NCBI RefSeq assembly: GCF_002377905.1
Contig: NZ_DFQS01000017.1
Location: forward strand, 1-31,142
DNA: 31,142 nucleotides
Direction of reading: 5' to 3'
Origin: Psychrobacter sp. UBA3483
Lineage (GTDB): Bacteria; Pseudomonadota; Gammaproteobacteria; Pseudomonadales; Moraxellaceae
The notes under the pieces were generated by a model that saw nothing but the letters and a program-made list of their open reading frames with translations, searched no databases and had not been told where the DNA came from. Positions 1 through 7,726 of the stretch are shown here, in pieces. Positions within the stretch are counted from its first letter, which is position 1. Each line of letters begins with the position of its first letter. Both the position numbers and the translations under genes were made by a program.

Positions 1-22
1 TCGAAGTTGAGAGTGGGGTTTA
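1..22 (+). repeat. Left terminal inverted repeat, half of a palindrome
   Basis: These 22 nt are the exact reverse complement of positions 31120-31141 at the other end of the window. The element begins with TCGAA and runs into GAGTGGGG. If completed through its TTCGAA centre it would form a perfect palindrome of about 44 bp. It stops 13 nt before the start codon of the paiB-like gene, so that gene's promoter is either inside the repeat or outside the window. The match is seen directly. That it is a dispersed repeat (an IS end or a hairpin element) is inference. Confidence 0.85.
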
Positions 23-35
23 TATAGAGAAACAC

Positions 36-686
36 ATGCACATCCCTGCTGTTTTTGCCGAAGAAAATTTCGATAGTATTATCGACTTTATTGCCGCCAA
101 GCCATTGGCAACTATTATCGCTCAAACTAAAGACGGCATAGAAGCTTGTCATATTCCTTTATTTCTCTATGACGAACATTCTGATTCTAAAGGTAATCAA
201 CGCTACCTTTATGGTCATTTTGGTCGTAAAAATCCTATTTACCAACAGGCTTTAGCAGACAGTTCATGGTTAATTATCTTTCAAGATTCTGGACACTACA
301 TCAGCCCTAACTGGTATCCTAGCAAAGCCAAAACTCATAAAGAAGTGCCGACATGGAACTATCAAAGCGTCCATATTCAATCTAAAATTGAGCTGCTTGA
401 AGGCAATAATACCCTTAAATGGATATTAGCTACCATGACCGCGCGGCAAGAAGTAATAAATAATAACCCTTGGTCGCTAGATGACGCACCAGCTGCTTAT
501 ATCGATGCCATGTGTCGCGGTATTATTGGCTTTAGATTTCCTATCGATTCGATACAAGCCCAATTTAAATTAAGCCAAAATAAAACTGTAGAAAACATCA
601 GAGGGGTGATAAACGGCTTAGAGAATTTACATACAAATGACGCTAAAGAAATGGCTGTTAAAATTACACATCAGAATAAAGGCTAA
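36..686 (+). CDS. PaiB-like FMN-binding protein
   Basis: A 216-residue protein of the PaiB family (FMN-binding, split-barrel fold, annotated as negative transcriptional regulator after Bacillus PaiB). It shows the usual N-terminus (HIPAVFAEEN), the central YISPNWYPSK and VPTWNYQSVH segments typical of the family, and a GIIGFRFPI strand followed by KLSQNK near residue 180. The length is normal for the family. The start ATG follows a weak purine-rich AGAGA. No paiA acetyltransferase lies beside it, and its upstream region is cut by the terminal repeat at 1-22. Family assignment is firm; a regulatory role in this organism is only inferred, and a flavin-dependent redox role is equally possible. 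Confidence 0.85.
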   Translation: MHIPAVFAEENFDSIIDFIAAKPLATIIAQTKDGIEACHIPLFLYDEHSDSKGNQRYLYGHFGRKNPIYQQALADSSWLIIFQDSGHYISPNWYPSKAKTHKEVPTWNYQSVHIQSKIELLEGNNTLKWILATMTARQEVINNNPWSLDDAPAAYIDAMCRGIIGFRFPIDSIQAQFKLSQNKTVENIRGVINGLENLHTNDAKEMAVKITHQNKG

Positions 687-804
687 TTTTTTTACTTATT
701 CACCATAAAAACCTATTTTGAAAAACTTTAATCACTCATCACTCTTTTAATTCCCAAAAAAACCACCATTATTATCTTAGTTTATTGATATTTATGAGGT
801 TTTG

Positions 805-1245
805 ATGAGTAAACATAATAAAAACCATAATCAGCCCGCACATAGCCAACCAGATACAATACGTATGCGTCTTGATAAATGGTTATGGGCCGCGCGTTTT
901 TACCGTACCCGCACCCTTGCCAAAGAAGCCATCGAAAGTGGTCGCGTCCATTATGCAGGGAGCCGTGTCAAAACCAGTAAAGAGATTGCGGTCGGAGATG
1001 AGCTCAGTATTCGCCAAGGCTCAGCCACTGCCATGACTGAAAAAACAGTGGTTGTCGAAGCGCTAAGCGCTCAACGTGGTAATGCAACTGCTGCCCAAGT
1101 GCTGTATTCTGAGACGGAGGAAAGCGAAGAGCGCCGCGCCTACTATGCCGAACAGCGTAAGTTGGCCAATCTTGCCCGTCCTGATAATAAACCCAATAAA
1201 AAAGAGCGTCGTGATTTACAACGCTTTAAAAACAAGCAAGAATAA
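805..1245 (+). CDS. hslR: Hsp15-like S4-domain RNA-binding protein
   Basis: A 146-residue protein with an S4 domain at about residues 22-70 (MRLDKWLWAARFYRTR, then GRVHYAGSRVK and VGDELSI), followed by a basic C-terminal region rich in Arg, Lys and Glu. This is the Hsp15 pattern; Hsp15 binds the free 50S subunit carrying a nascent chain and helps recycle stalled ribosomes after heat stress. I chose ATG 805 over the in-frame TTG at 802, because the GAGG at 796-799 lies 5 nt from ATG but only 2 nt from TTG. The first 20 residues are polar (Asn, His, Gln) and poorly conserved. No heat-shock promoter was identified. Confidence 0.88.
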   Translation: MSKHNKNHNQPAHSQPDTIRMRLDKWLWAARFYRTRTLAKEAIESGRVHYAGSRVKTSKEIAVGDELSIRQGSATAMTEKTVVVEALSAQRGNATAAQVLYSETEESEERRAYYAEQRKLANLARPDNKPNKKERRDLQRFKNKQE

Positions 1246-1436
1246 AGGCTGCCAGTATAAGCAGTATTCTATTGTTTGTTACCTAGCGTGACCCTATTGT
1301 TTACCTCTGCTATTGCCATTCAAGGTATTAACCGTTACGCTAACCACCAATTAATTTACTCGATAACATGCTAAGTAGCCGCATTATCATGCTGGTCTTG
1401 ATAGCATGTTTTTTTGTTGTGATAAAAGGTCATTAT

Positions 1437-1934
1437 ATGCCAATCAAAGCGTCTACTCCTTCTTCTGTTCTAGTAGTTTGTTTGGGGAATATTTGCCGTT
1501 CACCGACTGCCGAAGAGATTTTCCGCCAGCAAGCAGCGATTGCAGGGCTGGCGATGAAAGTGGATTCAGCAGGTACAGGGGATTGGCATATTGGTCATGC
1601 GCCAGATGAGCGGGCACAGCGCCACGCCAAAGCCCATGGTTATAACATCAATAAGCTGGTCGCGCGTCAAGTGAGCGCTGACGACTTTCGTAAGTTTGAT
1701 TTAATTTTGGCGATGGATGCACAAAACTTAGCTGACCTACAAGCCATTAAAGACAGTATCAATGAGACAGATGGCAAGCTTGCCAAACTGGCATTGTTCA
1801 GTGAAGAAGATCCAACCTATGGCGGCGACGATGTACCAGACCCTTATCAAGGTGATGCTGATGCATTTGAAGAAGTCATTGAACGTATTGAGTCTAGTGC
1901 TCAAGCTTGGATTGAAAGCTGGAAAACTGCTTAG
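1437..1934 (+). CDS. Low-molecular-weight protein-tyrosine phosphatase
   Basis: LMW-PTP family: the P-loop C(X)5R is visible as CLGNICRS at about residues 15-22, and the general-acid loop as DVPDPY near the C-terminus. With the start at ATG 1437 the protein is 165 residues, the family's usual size. The reading frame extends upstream to 1368, adding 23 mostly hydrophobic residues. I prefer 1437 because AAGG at 1426-1429 sits 7 nt in front of it. It dephosphorylates phosphotyrosine. In bacteria such enzymes often pair with a BY-kinase for capsule or exopolysaccharide control, but no kinase or polysaccharide gene is nearby, so the substrate is unknown. Confidence 0.9.
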   Translation: MPIKASTPSSVLVVCLGNICRSPTAEEIFRQQAAIAGLAMKVDSAGTGDWHIGHAPDERAQRHAKAHGYNINKLVARQVSADDFRKFDLILAMDAQNLADLQAIKDSINETDGKLAKLALFSEEDPTYGGDDVPDPYQGDADAFEEVIERIESSAQAWIESWKTA

Positions 1935-2060
1935 CAATGATTAAATGATTAATTAATAGTGCTCAGCAATAAAATGCCATATTTCTGCTACTCTTATGCC
2001 GCTCATCCTTTATAATAAACACCGCATTATTTTTTGTTTATTTGCCCTATAGGCTATGTT

Positions 2061-3209
2061 ATGACTTCAGCTTTACGCCATGATTTCAGTGCTCAACCTA
2101 CGACATCGACCGATCTTGTCGTGAATATATCGCAGGATAATTTAGTCGATTTGTCGCACAGCAATACCATGGCATTAGCATCTGTAGCGGATGTAGTCGT
2201 GACCTTAACCGATGAGGCACAGCTTGATGACTTTATGGCAGATTATGAAAAAGAGGGAGCACCTACTAAGCCATTATTCGTGCTCTCGGGCGGCAGTAAC
2301 GTTTTACTGCCCGCAAACCTAAATGCGATTGTCTTACGGCCACAGATGCGCGGTATTAGCGTGACAGCGCAGACAGACGATTATGTCGATATCGAAGTAA
2401 TGGCTGGTGAAAACTGGCACGACTTGGTTATGCATACGGTGGCTCAAGGTTGGTATGGTCTTGAAAATCTAGCACTGATACCAGGTTTGACTGGCGCAGC
2501 GCCTGTACAAAATATCGGCGCTTACGGTGTACAATTAGAAGACTGCTTAGAGTATGTGCGTGCCTATCATCTCCCAACCCAAACTTGGCATCAGCTAACA
2601 GTAGCCGACTGTGATTTTGGCTACCGCGATAGTCTCTTTAAGCGTGCGCCCAATACTTGGCTGATTACGCGCGTCAGTTTTCGTTTGCATAGCGATGCTA
2701 GCAGAATCCTTGCCAGCTACGGCGATGTGCAGACGGTCGCGCAGCGCTATGCCGAGCAGCGAGGACGCAGCCAGCCCAATCCTGCTGATGTCATGCAAGC
2801 GATTATAGATATTCGCCAGCAGAAGCTGCCCGACCCTAAGCAGCTTCCTAACTGCGGCAGCTTTTTTCAAAACCCTATTATTCCTCAAGCGCAATTTATA
2901 GCACTACAAGCCATCCATCCTACCATCGTTGGCTATCCAATGCCCGATGCCATGGTGAAGGTGGCAGCTGGGTGGTTAATTGAACAGGCTGGTCTAAAGG
3001 GTCATGGTTTAGCGCCAATCCTCACCCATCAGCAGCAAGCGCTAGTGTTAACCAATCATAGCCCTTATCAAGCGACGCAAGCGGATGTGGCAAAAGCGCA
3101 GCAGCATATCACTGACATTGTCTATGAGAAGTTTGCGATTGAATTGGCGCGCGAGCCGGTTTGGGTAAATGCTGACGGCTCTATCGGATTTGATGAGCAT
3201 GTGGTCTAA
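2061..3209 (+). CDS. murB: UDP-N-acetylenolpyruvoylglucosamine reductase MurB
   Basis: FAD-dependent NADPH reductase that makes UDP-N-acetylmuramate, the second committed step of peptidoglycan precursor synthesis in the cytoplasm. Visible motifs in order: FAD-binding VLSGGSNVLL, ENLALIPGLTGAAPVQNIGAYG, YRDSLFK, then the MurB C-terminal domain with NCGSFFQNP (the Ser is the proton donor in the family) and AAGWLIEQAGLKG. It is a type I MurB. The frame opens at TTG 2034, but ATG 2061 gives 382 residues and is the more natural start. The gene is followed with overlap by the ydcF-like gene, so the two are probably co-transcribed. The upstream neighbour is the phosphatase, 126 nt away. Confidence 0.95.
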   Translation: MTSALRHDFSAQPTTSTDLVVNISQDNLVDLSHSNTMALASVADVVVTLTDEAQLDDFMADYEKEGAPTKPLFVLSGGSNVLLPANLNAIVLRPQMRGISVTAQTDDYVDIEVMAGENWHDLVMHTVAQGWYGLENLALIPGLTGAAPVQNIGAYGVQLEDCLEYVRAYHLPTQTWHQLTVADCDFGYRDSLFKRAPNTWLITRVSFRLHSDASRILASYGDVQTVAQRYAEQRGRSQPNPADVMQAIIDIRQQKLPDPKQLPNCGSFFQNPIIPQAQFIALQAIHPTIVGYPMPDAMVKVAAGWLIEQAGLKGHGLAPILTHQQQALVLTNHSPYQATQADVAKAQQHITDIVYEKFAIELAREPVWVNADGSIGFDEHVV

Positions 3210-3975
3210 GCGATCATGGTCCAAGCGCTTATGGCGCTCTTATTTACGTTCAGCTGAGCGTATGATAAAGCTGTTTCGTATTATTAATGCCACTTTTTTG
3301 CTTGGCTCAACGGCCGTTATTCTCGTTCTTATCAGTTTATTTACGCCGCTATTTTCGCAAGCGGTGGTTTATCTCTTAGCGCATTTACACTTACCAAAGA
3401 TGCCGTCAGCTGCTATGAGTTCTCCGCCGACCGCTTATGTGGTGTTGGGTGGCGGCCTAACCAATGACGCTAATAATCAAATTATTCTCAATAGCTATAG
3501 CCTTAATCGTGCTCGTACAGCGGCAACCGCATATCATGACTTGCCGCTACCTATCGTCCTGAGTGGTGCCGAAGCGCCTTGGCTTGGTCAATGGCTTATT
3601 GACCATGGAATTGACGGGCTCATCAGCGAAAACGCCAGTATGAATACCTGTGAAAATGCGCGTTTTACTGCCAAGCGCATTCCCCTATATCATGTTTACC
3701 TTATCACCGATAGCTACCATATGGCGCGTGCGCGCAGACAGTTTGCTTTAAATGGTATTAATAGCACACCGATTAATGCGCCTTTACCGGTGCGGCGTGA
3801 TTGGATGGAGCCAGCACAAAACTTAAGTCATTCGCGGCGGGCGGTTTATGAAGTTGCCGCTTACTTACGTGATGTCATTCGTCCGCAAGCAAACTGTCGT
3901 GATGCCAACGATGTGACCTCGCAGCAACTATTAACACCAAGAGGTAATGCCGCTAAAAAACCTACTGAGCAATAG
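3193..3975 (+). CDS. YdcF/SanA/ElyC-type (DUF218) membrane protein
   Basis: A DUF218 domain runs from about AYVVLGGGL to INAPLPVRRDW, with the family's VVLGGG, VLSGAE, SENASMNTCENA and YLITDSYHMARA segments. In front is a basic N-terminus (several Lys, Arg and Trp) and a transmembrane segment (FLLGSTAVILVLISLF), so the domain probably faces the periplasm. ElyC and SanA relatives affect envelope integrity and lipid-carrier or peptidoglycan metabolism. The biochemical activity is not settled. The start is uncertain: 3169, 3193 and 3262 are all in frame. 3193 overlaps the murB end by 17 nt and has GGA 4 nt upstream; 3262 would remove the basic leader. Next to murB, a wall-related role is reasonable inference. 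Confidence 0.8.
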   Translation: MSMWSKRSWSKRLWRSYLRSAERMIKLFRIINATFLLGSTAVILVLISLFTPLFSQAVVYLLAHLHLPKMPSAAMSSPPTAYVVLGGGLTNDANNQIILNSYSLNRARTAATAYHDLPLPIVLSGAEAPWLGQWLIDHGIDGLISENASMNTCENARFTAKRIPLYHVYLITDSYHMARARRQFALNGINSTPINAPLPVRRDWMEPAQNLSHSRRAVYEVAAYLRDVIRPQANCRDANDVTSQQLLTPRGNAAKKPTEQ

Positions 3976-4081
3976 CTAGCTGGCATTTACAGTCTTAATC
4001 TTATGAAATGAGTATTATTAGATTACCATTATTATCCCATTATCCACTGTCTTACTTTTTGAACTTTATAGAACATTTATA

Positions 4082-4098
4082 ACACTTGCAATAAGTGT
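4082..4098. promoter_or_regulatory. Palindrome overlapping the putative ccoS -10 box
   Basis: ACACTT and AAGTGT form a perfect 6-bp inverted repeat around a 5-nt centre. The last base is also the first base of a TATAAT hexamer at 4098-4103, 30 nt before the ccoS start. The arrangement suits a repressor operator on the ccoS promoter. No good -35 box is seen, and it does not match the FNR consensus (TTGAT-N4-ATCAA). The regulator is unknown. Confidence 0.4.
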
Positions 4099-4132
4099 AT
4101 AATATAAGAAACTGCTATTAAAGAGGCTTGCC

Positions 4133-4363
4133 ATGCTCAGTATATTTTTATTAATTCCTTTAAGTTTAATGCTGTTCGTGGTCGCCATTTGGGCAATACG
4201 CTATGCGGTGCGATCAAACCAATTTGAAGATTTAGATAATGCATCGCAGCGTATTATCTTGGATGATCGCCAAGAGCGTCGCCAAACCATTCAAGCTCAT
4301 ACGCCTAGTGACGATATACCGCAAGCTGATGACAAGGCAGACTCCAACAAAGACGACGATTGA
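4133..4363 (+). CDS. ccoS: CcoS, cbb3-type cytochrome oxidase assembly protein
   Basis: A 76-residue protein with one N-terminal transmembrane helix (IFLLIPLSLMLFVVAIWAI), then the CcoS signature: an aromatic/basic turn followed by SNQFEDLD and a short acidic cytoplasmic tail full of Asp. CcoS is needed to insert cofactors into cbb3-type oxidase in Rhodobacter and is usually encoded after ccoGHI. Those genes and the oxidase operon itself (ccoNOQP) are not in this window, so ccoS here is separated from them, at least on this side. AAGAGG lies 7-8 nt before ATG. A TATAAT at 4098 suggests its own promoter. The next gene is the TauE/SafE-like protein that often accompanies ccoS. Confidence 0.88.
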   Translation: MLSIFLLIPLSLMLFVVAIWAIRYAVRSNQFEDLDNASQRIILDDRQERRQTIQAHTPSDDIPQADDKADSNKDDD

Positions 4364-4532
4364 GTGCTACCGATTCACCTTTTACCGATGTCGTCTTAAT
4401 AAAGCAAATAGCCATCAATAAAATTCAAACATATAGCCTTCTATATCTCATTTATACGTGACTGCTTTTATCACTTTTTTAGGGCAAGGATAAAAACAGG
4501 CTCACCCTTTACCATTTTTAGGAGAGACCCCC

Positions 4533-5519
4533 ATGACCACAGCTTTACTCGTTGCGGCATTACTAATGGGATTTTTAGGTTCACCGCATTGCTTAGGTAT
4601 GTGTGGCGGTTTGGTCGCGGCATTTAGTTTATCGATGAAAGATGTCAGCCCTGCTAAACGCCGTGCTTTGATAGCGACCTATCACTTCGGGCGTTTAAGC
4701 AGTTACGCATTTTTGGGCTTAGTCGCTGGTCTTGTTGGCACCACTGTTTTAGAGCCATTAATGACGGGCAACAGCACACCCCGTATCTTATTGGGTTTGG
4801 TATTGGTCTTTGTGGGCGTCACCATGCTTGGTGCGCCATTTTTAGCCAAACTTGAGCGCGTCGGCATGCGTTTTTGGCAGCTTCTTAGTCCGCTGCGCCA
4901 AAAAGTATTTCCACTTAACACCTTCCCGCGTGCTTTAGCAGCAGGTTTATTATGGGGGTTTTTACCTTGCGGCTTGGTTTATGGTGCGCTACTTATCGCC
5001 GTCGTTGCTCATAATCCACTGGGTGGTGCGGCATTGATGTTTGTCTTCGGTTTGGGAACCGTGCCGATGTTGGTTGCCACTCACGAAACGGTTGGTTGGC
5101 TACGTGAAAAAATTGGCCGTATGCGTTTAAGACAAATTAATGGCGCTATCATGGTGTTATCTGGCTTAGCGGTTGCTTTTGTTCCTATGATAATGGCTAG
5201 CATGCATGGTGGCCACGGCGGCGGTAATGGGCATGAGGGGCATGCACAAATGAATCATGGCAGCCACGCCGCTATGATGGCCGATAGCAATGCTTCCTCT
5301 GAAGCGACAACCGCAACCACAGCCCATCATAATATGAACAATATGCAGCACGAGATGGCACCCGCTATGAATGGCTCGATGGATCATAGTATGCATGATG
5401 ATATGCCACATGATGCAGGTAATGCAGATAACGCTATGAATCACAATATGCATAATATGACAGATGAGCAGCAAATGAATAGCCATCATCATGAAGCTAT
5501 GCCAGCATCTTCTCAATAG
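4533..5519 (+). CDS. TauE/SafE (DsbD_2-like) membrane protein with His/Met-rich tail
   Basis: Residues 1-220 form a six-helix membrane domain of the family called sulfite exporter TauE/SafE or UreH-like/DsbD_2. Two conserved Cys motifs are present: SPHCLGMCGG in helix 1 and FLPCGLVYG in the middle, resembling the CcdA/DsbD core. The last about 105 residues (from Met224) contain roughly 17 His and 16 Met with Asn, Asp and Ser, and almost no hydrophobic stretch, a composition typical of copper-binding tails. The start has a strong AGGAGAG 6-8 nt upstream. It follows ccoS by 169 nt. In proteobacteria this family commonly sits with ccoS or ccoI. The likely role, by inference, is copper or thiol handling during cbb3 oxidase assembly; sulfite export is unlikely. 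Confidence 0.82.
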   Translation: MTTALLVAALLMGFLGSPHCLGMCGGLVAAFSLSMKDVSPAKRRALIATYHFGRLSSYAFLGLVAGLVGTTVLEPLMTGNSTPRILLGLVLVFVGVTMLGAPFLAKLERVGMRFWQLLSPLRQKVFPLNTFPRALAAGLLWGFLPCGLVYGALLIAVVAHNPLGGAALMFVFGLGTVPMLVATHETVGWLREKIGRMRLRQINGAIMVLSGLAVAFVPMIMASMHGGHGGGNGHEGHAQMNHGSHAAMMADSNASSEATTATTAHHNMNNMQHEMAPAMNGSMDHSMHDDMPHDAGNADNAMNHNMHNMTDEQQMNSHHHEAMPASSQ

Positions 5520-5546
5520 CAGCATAAAAAATATCATGACCCTATA

Positions 5547-5585
5547 AAAAAGTCCTTAACATCATGATGACGTTAAGGACTTTTT
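5547..5585. terminator. Bidirectional rho-independent terminator
   Basis: A perfect 14-bp stem (AAAAAGTCCTTAAC at 5547-5560 against 5572-5585) with an 11-nt loop, A-tract on one side and T-tract on the other. It lies between the converging TauE-like gene and rhlB and can stop transcription from both. Confidence 0.93.
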
Positions 5586-5626
5586 ATGCAGCAGTATTTA
5601 TCGAAATAAAAGTTGCTTTAATAAAA

Positions 5627-6781
5627 TCATTCCTGCCACTGCTCAAGGCGAAACTTGGTATCTAAATGCTTCTCTAGCGCTGGGATATTAAAAGCATCAT
5701 CTTCACTGACAAAACTAATACTGATACCGGTTTGTCCGGCGCGTCCCGTACGTCCAATACGGTGTACGTAGTCATCTGGCTGGTCTGGCAAGGTGTAATT
5801 AATCACATGGCTGACATCATCCACATGAATGCCGCGTCCTGCCACATCGGTTGCGACCAACACCGAAGCATGACCATCTTTAAAGCGTTGCAGATATTTT
5901 TCACGCTTTTGTTGAATCACATCGCCTGATAACATGACGATTTTATGTGCTTGACGCAGCTTATGATATAAGCGCTTCACTTGGTCTTTACGGTTGGCAA
6001 AAATAATCACCTTCTCTACTGTCTCATGAGTGATGAGGCGCTCGACCGCCGCGAGTTTTTGCTCTTCGGTTAATAAGTAAAAATGCTGATCGACCAATTC
6101 ACTGGTTTTATGCTCAGGCTCAATCTCTACAAATTCTGGCTCATGCAACCAGCGATAAGCAAGGCTCATCACATCTTGGTTAAAGGTGGCAGAAAACAGC
6201 AAACTTTGACGATCGGTATTGGGCGGCATGCGGCCGACCAAACGCTTAATATCTGGGATAAAACCCATGTCGAGCATACGATCCGCTTCATCTAATACCA
6301 ATACTTCCACGCGATCCAAATAGACCATGCCTTTATGCATCAAGTCAATCAGCCGCCCTGGCGTCGCAATCAAGATATCGACATATTGGCGCTCAAGCTC
6401 ATGCTGCTGGGTTTCATAGTTGGTACCACCCATGATACAGACGCTGTGCAGCAAGGTATATTTGGTCAGGGCAATGCAGTCATCAAATATCTGCTGGGCA
6501 AGCTCACGCGTTGGCGCCATCACCACGGCACGCGGCTCACCTAAATAACGCTCTTCATCAGCGGCAAAGGGGCGTTTAAGCAGTGCTTCCATAATAGTCA
6601 ATAAAAACGTTGCCGTCTTGCCAGTACCGGTTTGCGCCTGTCCGATAGCATCTTGATTTGCCAATGTATGCGGTAATATTTGTGCTTGAATGGGCGTCAA
6701 TTCAGTAAAGCCTAAATCATTTACAGCTCGCAAAGTGGCATTTGATAACGGCAAATCGGTAAACGTCTTAAAAGTACTCAA
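5627..6781 (-). CDS. rhlB: DEAD-box RNA helicase, RhlB type
   Basis: 384 residues with the full helicase core: Q motif (FTDLPL...GFTELTPIQ), motif I AQTGTGKT at 49-56, Ia PTRELA, TPGRL, II DEAD at 164-167, III SAT at 197-199, then the second RecA domain with IIFANRK, ATDVAGRGIH and HRIGRTGR at 340-347. The short N-terminus, the RhlB-like HTLANQDAIGQAQTG context and the lack of a long basic tail favour RhlB (the degradosome helicase of enterobacteria) over RhlE, SrmB or DeaD. The start codon is TTG: AAGGAT lies 7 nt upstream in the minus strand, and no ATG occurs in frame nearby. The subfamily call is less certain than the helicase call. Confidence 0.85.
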   Translation of the reverse strand: MSTFKTFTDLPLSNATLRAVNDLGFTELTPIQAQILPHTLANQDAIGQAQTGTGKTATFLLTIMEALLKRPFAADEERYLGEPRAVVMAPTRELAQQIFDDCIALTKYTLLHSVCIMGGTNYETQQHELERQYVDILIATPGRLIDLMHKGMVYLDRVEVLVLDEADRMLDMGFIPDIKRLVGRMPPNTDRQSLLFSATFNQDVMSLAYRWLHEPEFVEIEPEHKTSELVDQHFYLLTEEQKLAAVERLITHETVEKVIIFANRKDQVKRLYHKLRQAHKIVMLSGDVIQQKREKYLQRFKDGHASVLVATDVAGRGIHVDDVSHVINYTLPDQPDDYVHRIGRTGRAGQTGISISFVSEDDAFNIPALEKHLDTKFRLEQWQE

Positions 6782-6865
6782 AAAAATATCCTTTTGTATA
6801 ATTTGCCTGCCATTAATAGCATATCCGCGCTAAGCAGACAAACAATAAAACAAGCATGCATAAAA

Positions 6866-6940
6866 AAGCCAAGCCTAACATCTGAACTTACCAAATATGC
6901 TGCGTTTCATTCAACATAGGCAAGACGACGGGCTTGACTT
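6866..6940 (-). terminator. Long-loop hairpin, possible cold-shock gene terminator
   Basis: AAGCCAAGCC at 6866-6875 pairs 9 of 10 with 6931-6940, separated by 55 nt. On the minus strand the stem is followed by a run of T (the A-tract at 6862-6867), as expected of a terminator for the cold-shock gene. The long loop makes this uncertain. Confidence 0.35.
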
Positions 6941-6963
6941 AGTAGTATATCAGTAGTTTGTAA

Positions 6964-6993
6964 CGACATTATAGCCAAACAGCATTAATGTCG
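6964..6993. repeat. Short inverted repeat downstream of the cold-shock gene
   Basis: CGACATTA at 6964-6971 and TAATGTCG at 6986-6993 form a perfect 8-bp stem with a 14-nt loop, 7 nt past the cold-shock stop codon. There is no T-tract, so it may stabilise the mRNA 3' end rather than terminate. Its GACATT/AATGTC core recurs in the hairpin at 8269-8302. Confidence 0.5.
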
Positions 6994-7000
6994 GTAGCGA

Positions 7001-7216
7001 TTACTCTTCTACTTTTCTGACTTCTTCAGCTTGTAGGCCTTTTTCGCCTTCAACTACACTGAACTCAACCTTTTCGCCATCTTTTAAAGAGCGATAACCA
7101 TCACCTTGGATCGCGCGGAAATGGACAAAAATATCTTCGCCGCTATCACGTTGAATGAAACCAAAGCCTTTTGAGTCATTAAACCACTTAACGATACCTT
7201 GCTCACGAGCTGACAT
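7001..7216 (-). CDS. Cold-shock protein, CspA family
   Basis: A 71-residue single OB-fold (cold-shock domain) protein. RNP1 is KGFGFIQ and RNP2 is DIFVHF, both intact, preceded by GIVKWFND. These proteins bind single-stranded RNA and DNA and melt mRNA structure. The frame stays open upstream to 7264, but ATG 7216 is chosen: AGGAAG (complement of 7224-7229) stands 7 nt before it and the resulting size is normal. It lies downstream of, and oriented away from, aroQ, with a long AT-rich leader region. Whether it is cold-inducible or a constitutive paralogue cannot be told. Confidence 0.92.
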   Translation of the reverse strand: MSAREQGIVKWFNDSKGFGFIQRDSGEDIFVHFRAIQGDGYRSLKDGEKVEFSVVEGEKGLQAEEVRKVEE

Positions 7217-7726
7217 AATATTACTTCCTAAAAAGTCACTTAACCCCAAATTCCTTTGCGACATTGCATATAAACGGGGTTGAAGATTATGAAATCAAAA
7301 TGTAAGAGTACTACTCTACATACCATCATCGGACCATAAAGCCTATTGTTGCTCTCTTTATAAATCCGCGTATAGTAAATTTATCCACACCAAGATGAGC
7401 CGCTATTAAAATGCTTTAAGCAACATAATAGGGGCTTATCCTAGAGCTAGCAACAAACAAGTAATATTTGTTGCGTAAAAAATATCATAGCATGGGTTTT
7501 TGGCAACATAAAGACTTTTCATATGATTTTTAGCCTTTATAGCATTTTTTGCGGTTATTTTTATAACAATGCTGACAAGCTGTTATGATAAAGGGCTAAA
7601 ACATCGTATATTTAATGTATTTACTTTCTTAAAACTCCAAAAAAGTACCATCATAAAAATATGGCGCTGCTTATTTTTAATAATAGCAACCCACTTACCT
7701 TAATAATTGTAGAGCCAACTATAACT
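7217..7726. other. Divergent intergenic region between csp and aroQ
   Basis: About 510 bp without a convincing gene, AT-rich. It should hold the promoters of the cold-shock gene (minus) and aroQ (plus), and probably a long structured 5' leader for the former, as in other csp genes. I see one perfect hairpin: GCAACAAA at 7450-7457 with TTTGTTGC at 7467-7474 and a 9-nt loop. It has no T-tract. No promoter could be assigned with confidence. Confidence 0.5.

Noticed and set aside
1368..1436. Hydrophobic N-terminal extension of the tyrosine phosphatase as a signal or membrane anchor
   Set aside because: A good ribosome site precedes the internal ATG 1437, and the family is cytosolic and of the shorter length.
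4533..5519. Sulfite exporter as the function of the TauE/SafE-like protein
   Set aside because: The Cys motifs, the metal-binding tail and the ccoS neighbour point to metal or thiol handling instead.
5166..5537. 123-residue minus-strand frame rich in His, Met and Ile
   Set aside because: It is the reverse complement of the His/Met tail of the TauE-like gene; no ribosome site and the composition follows from the repeats.
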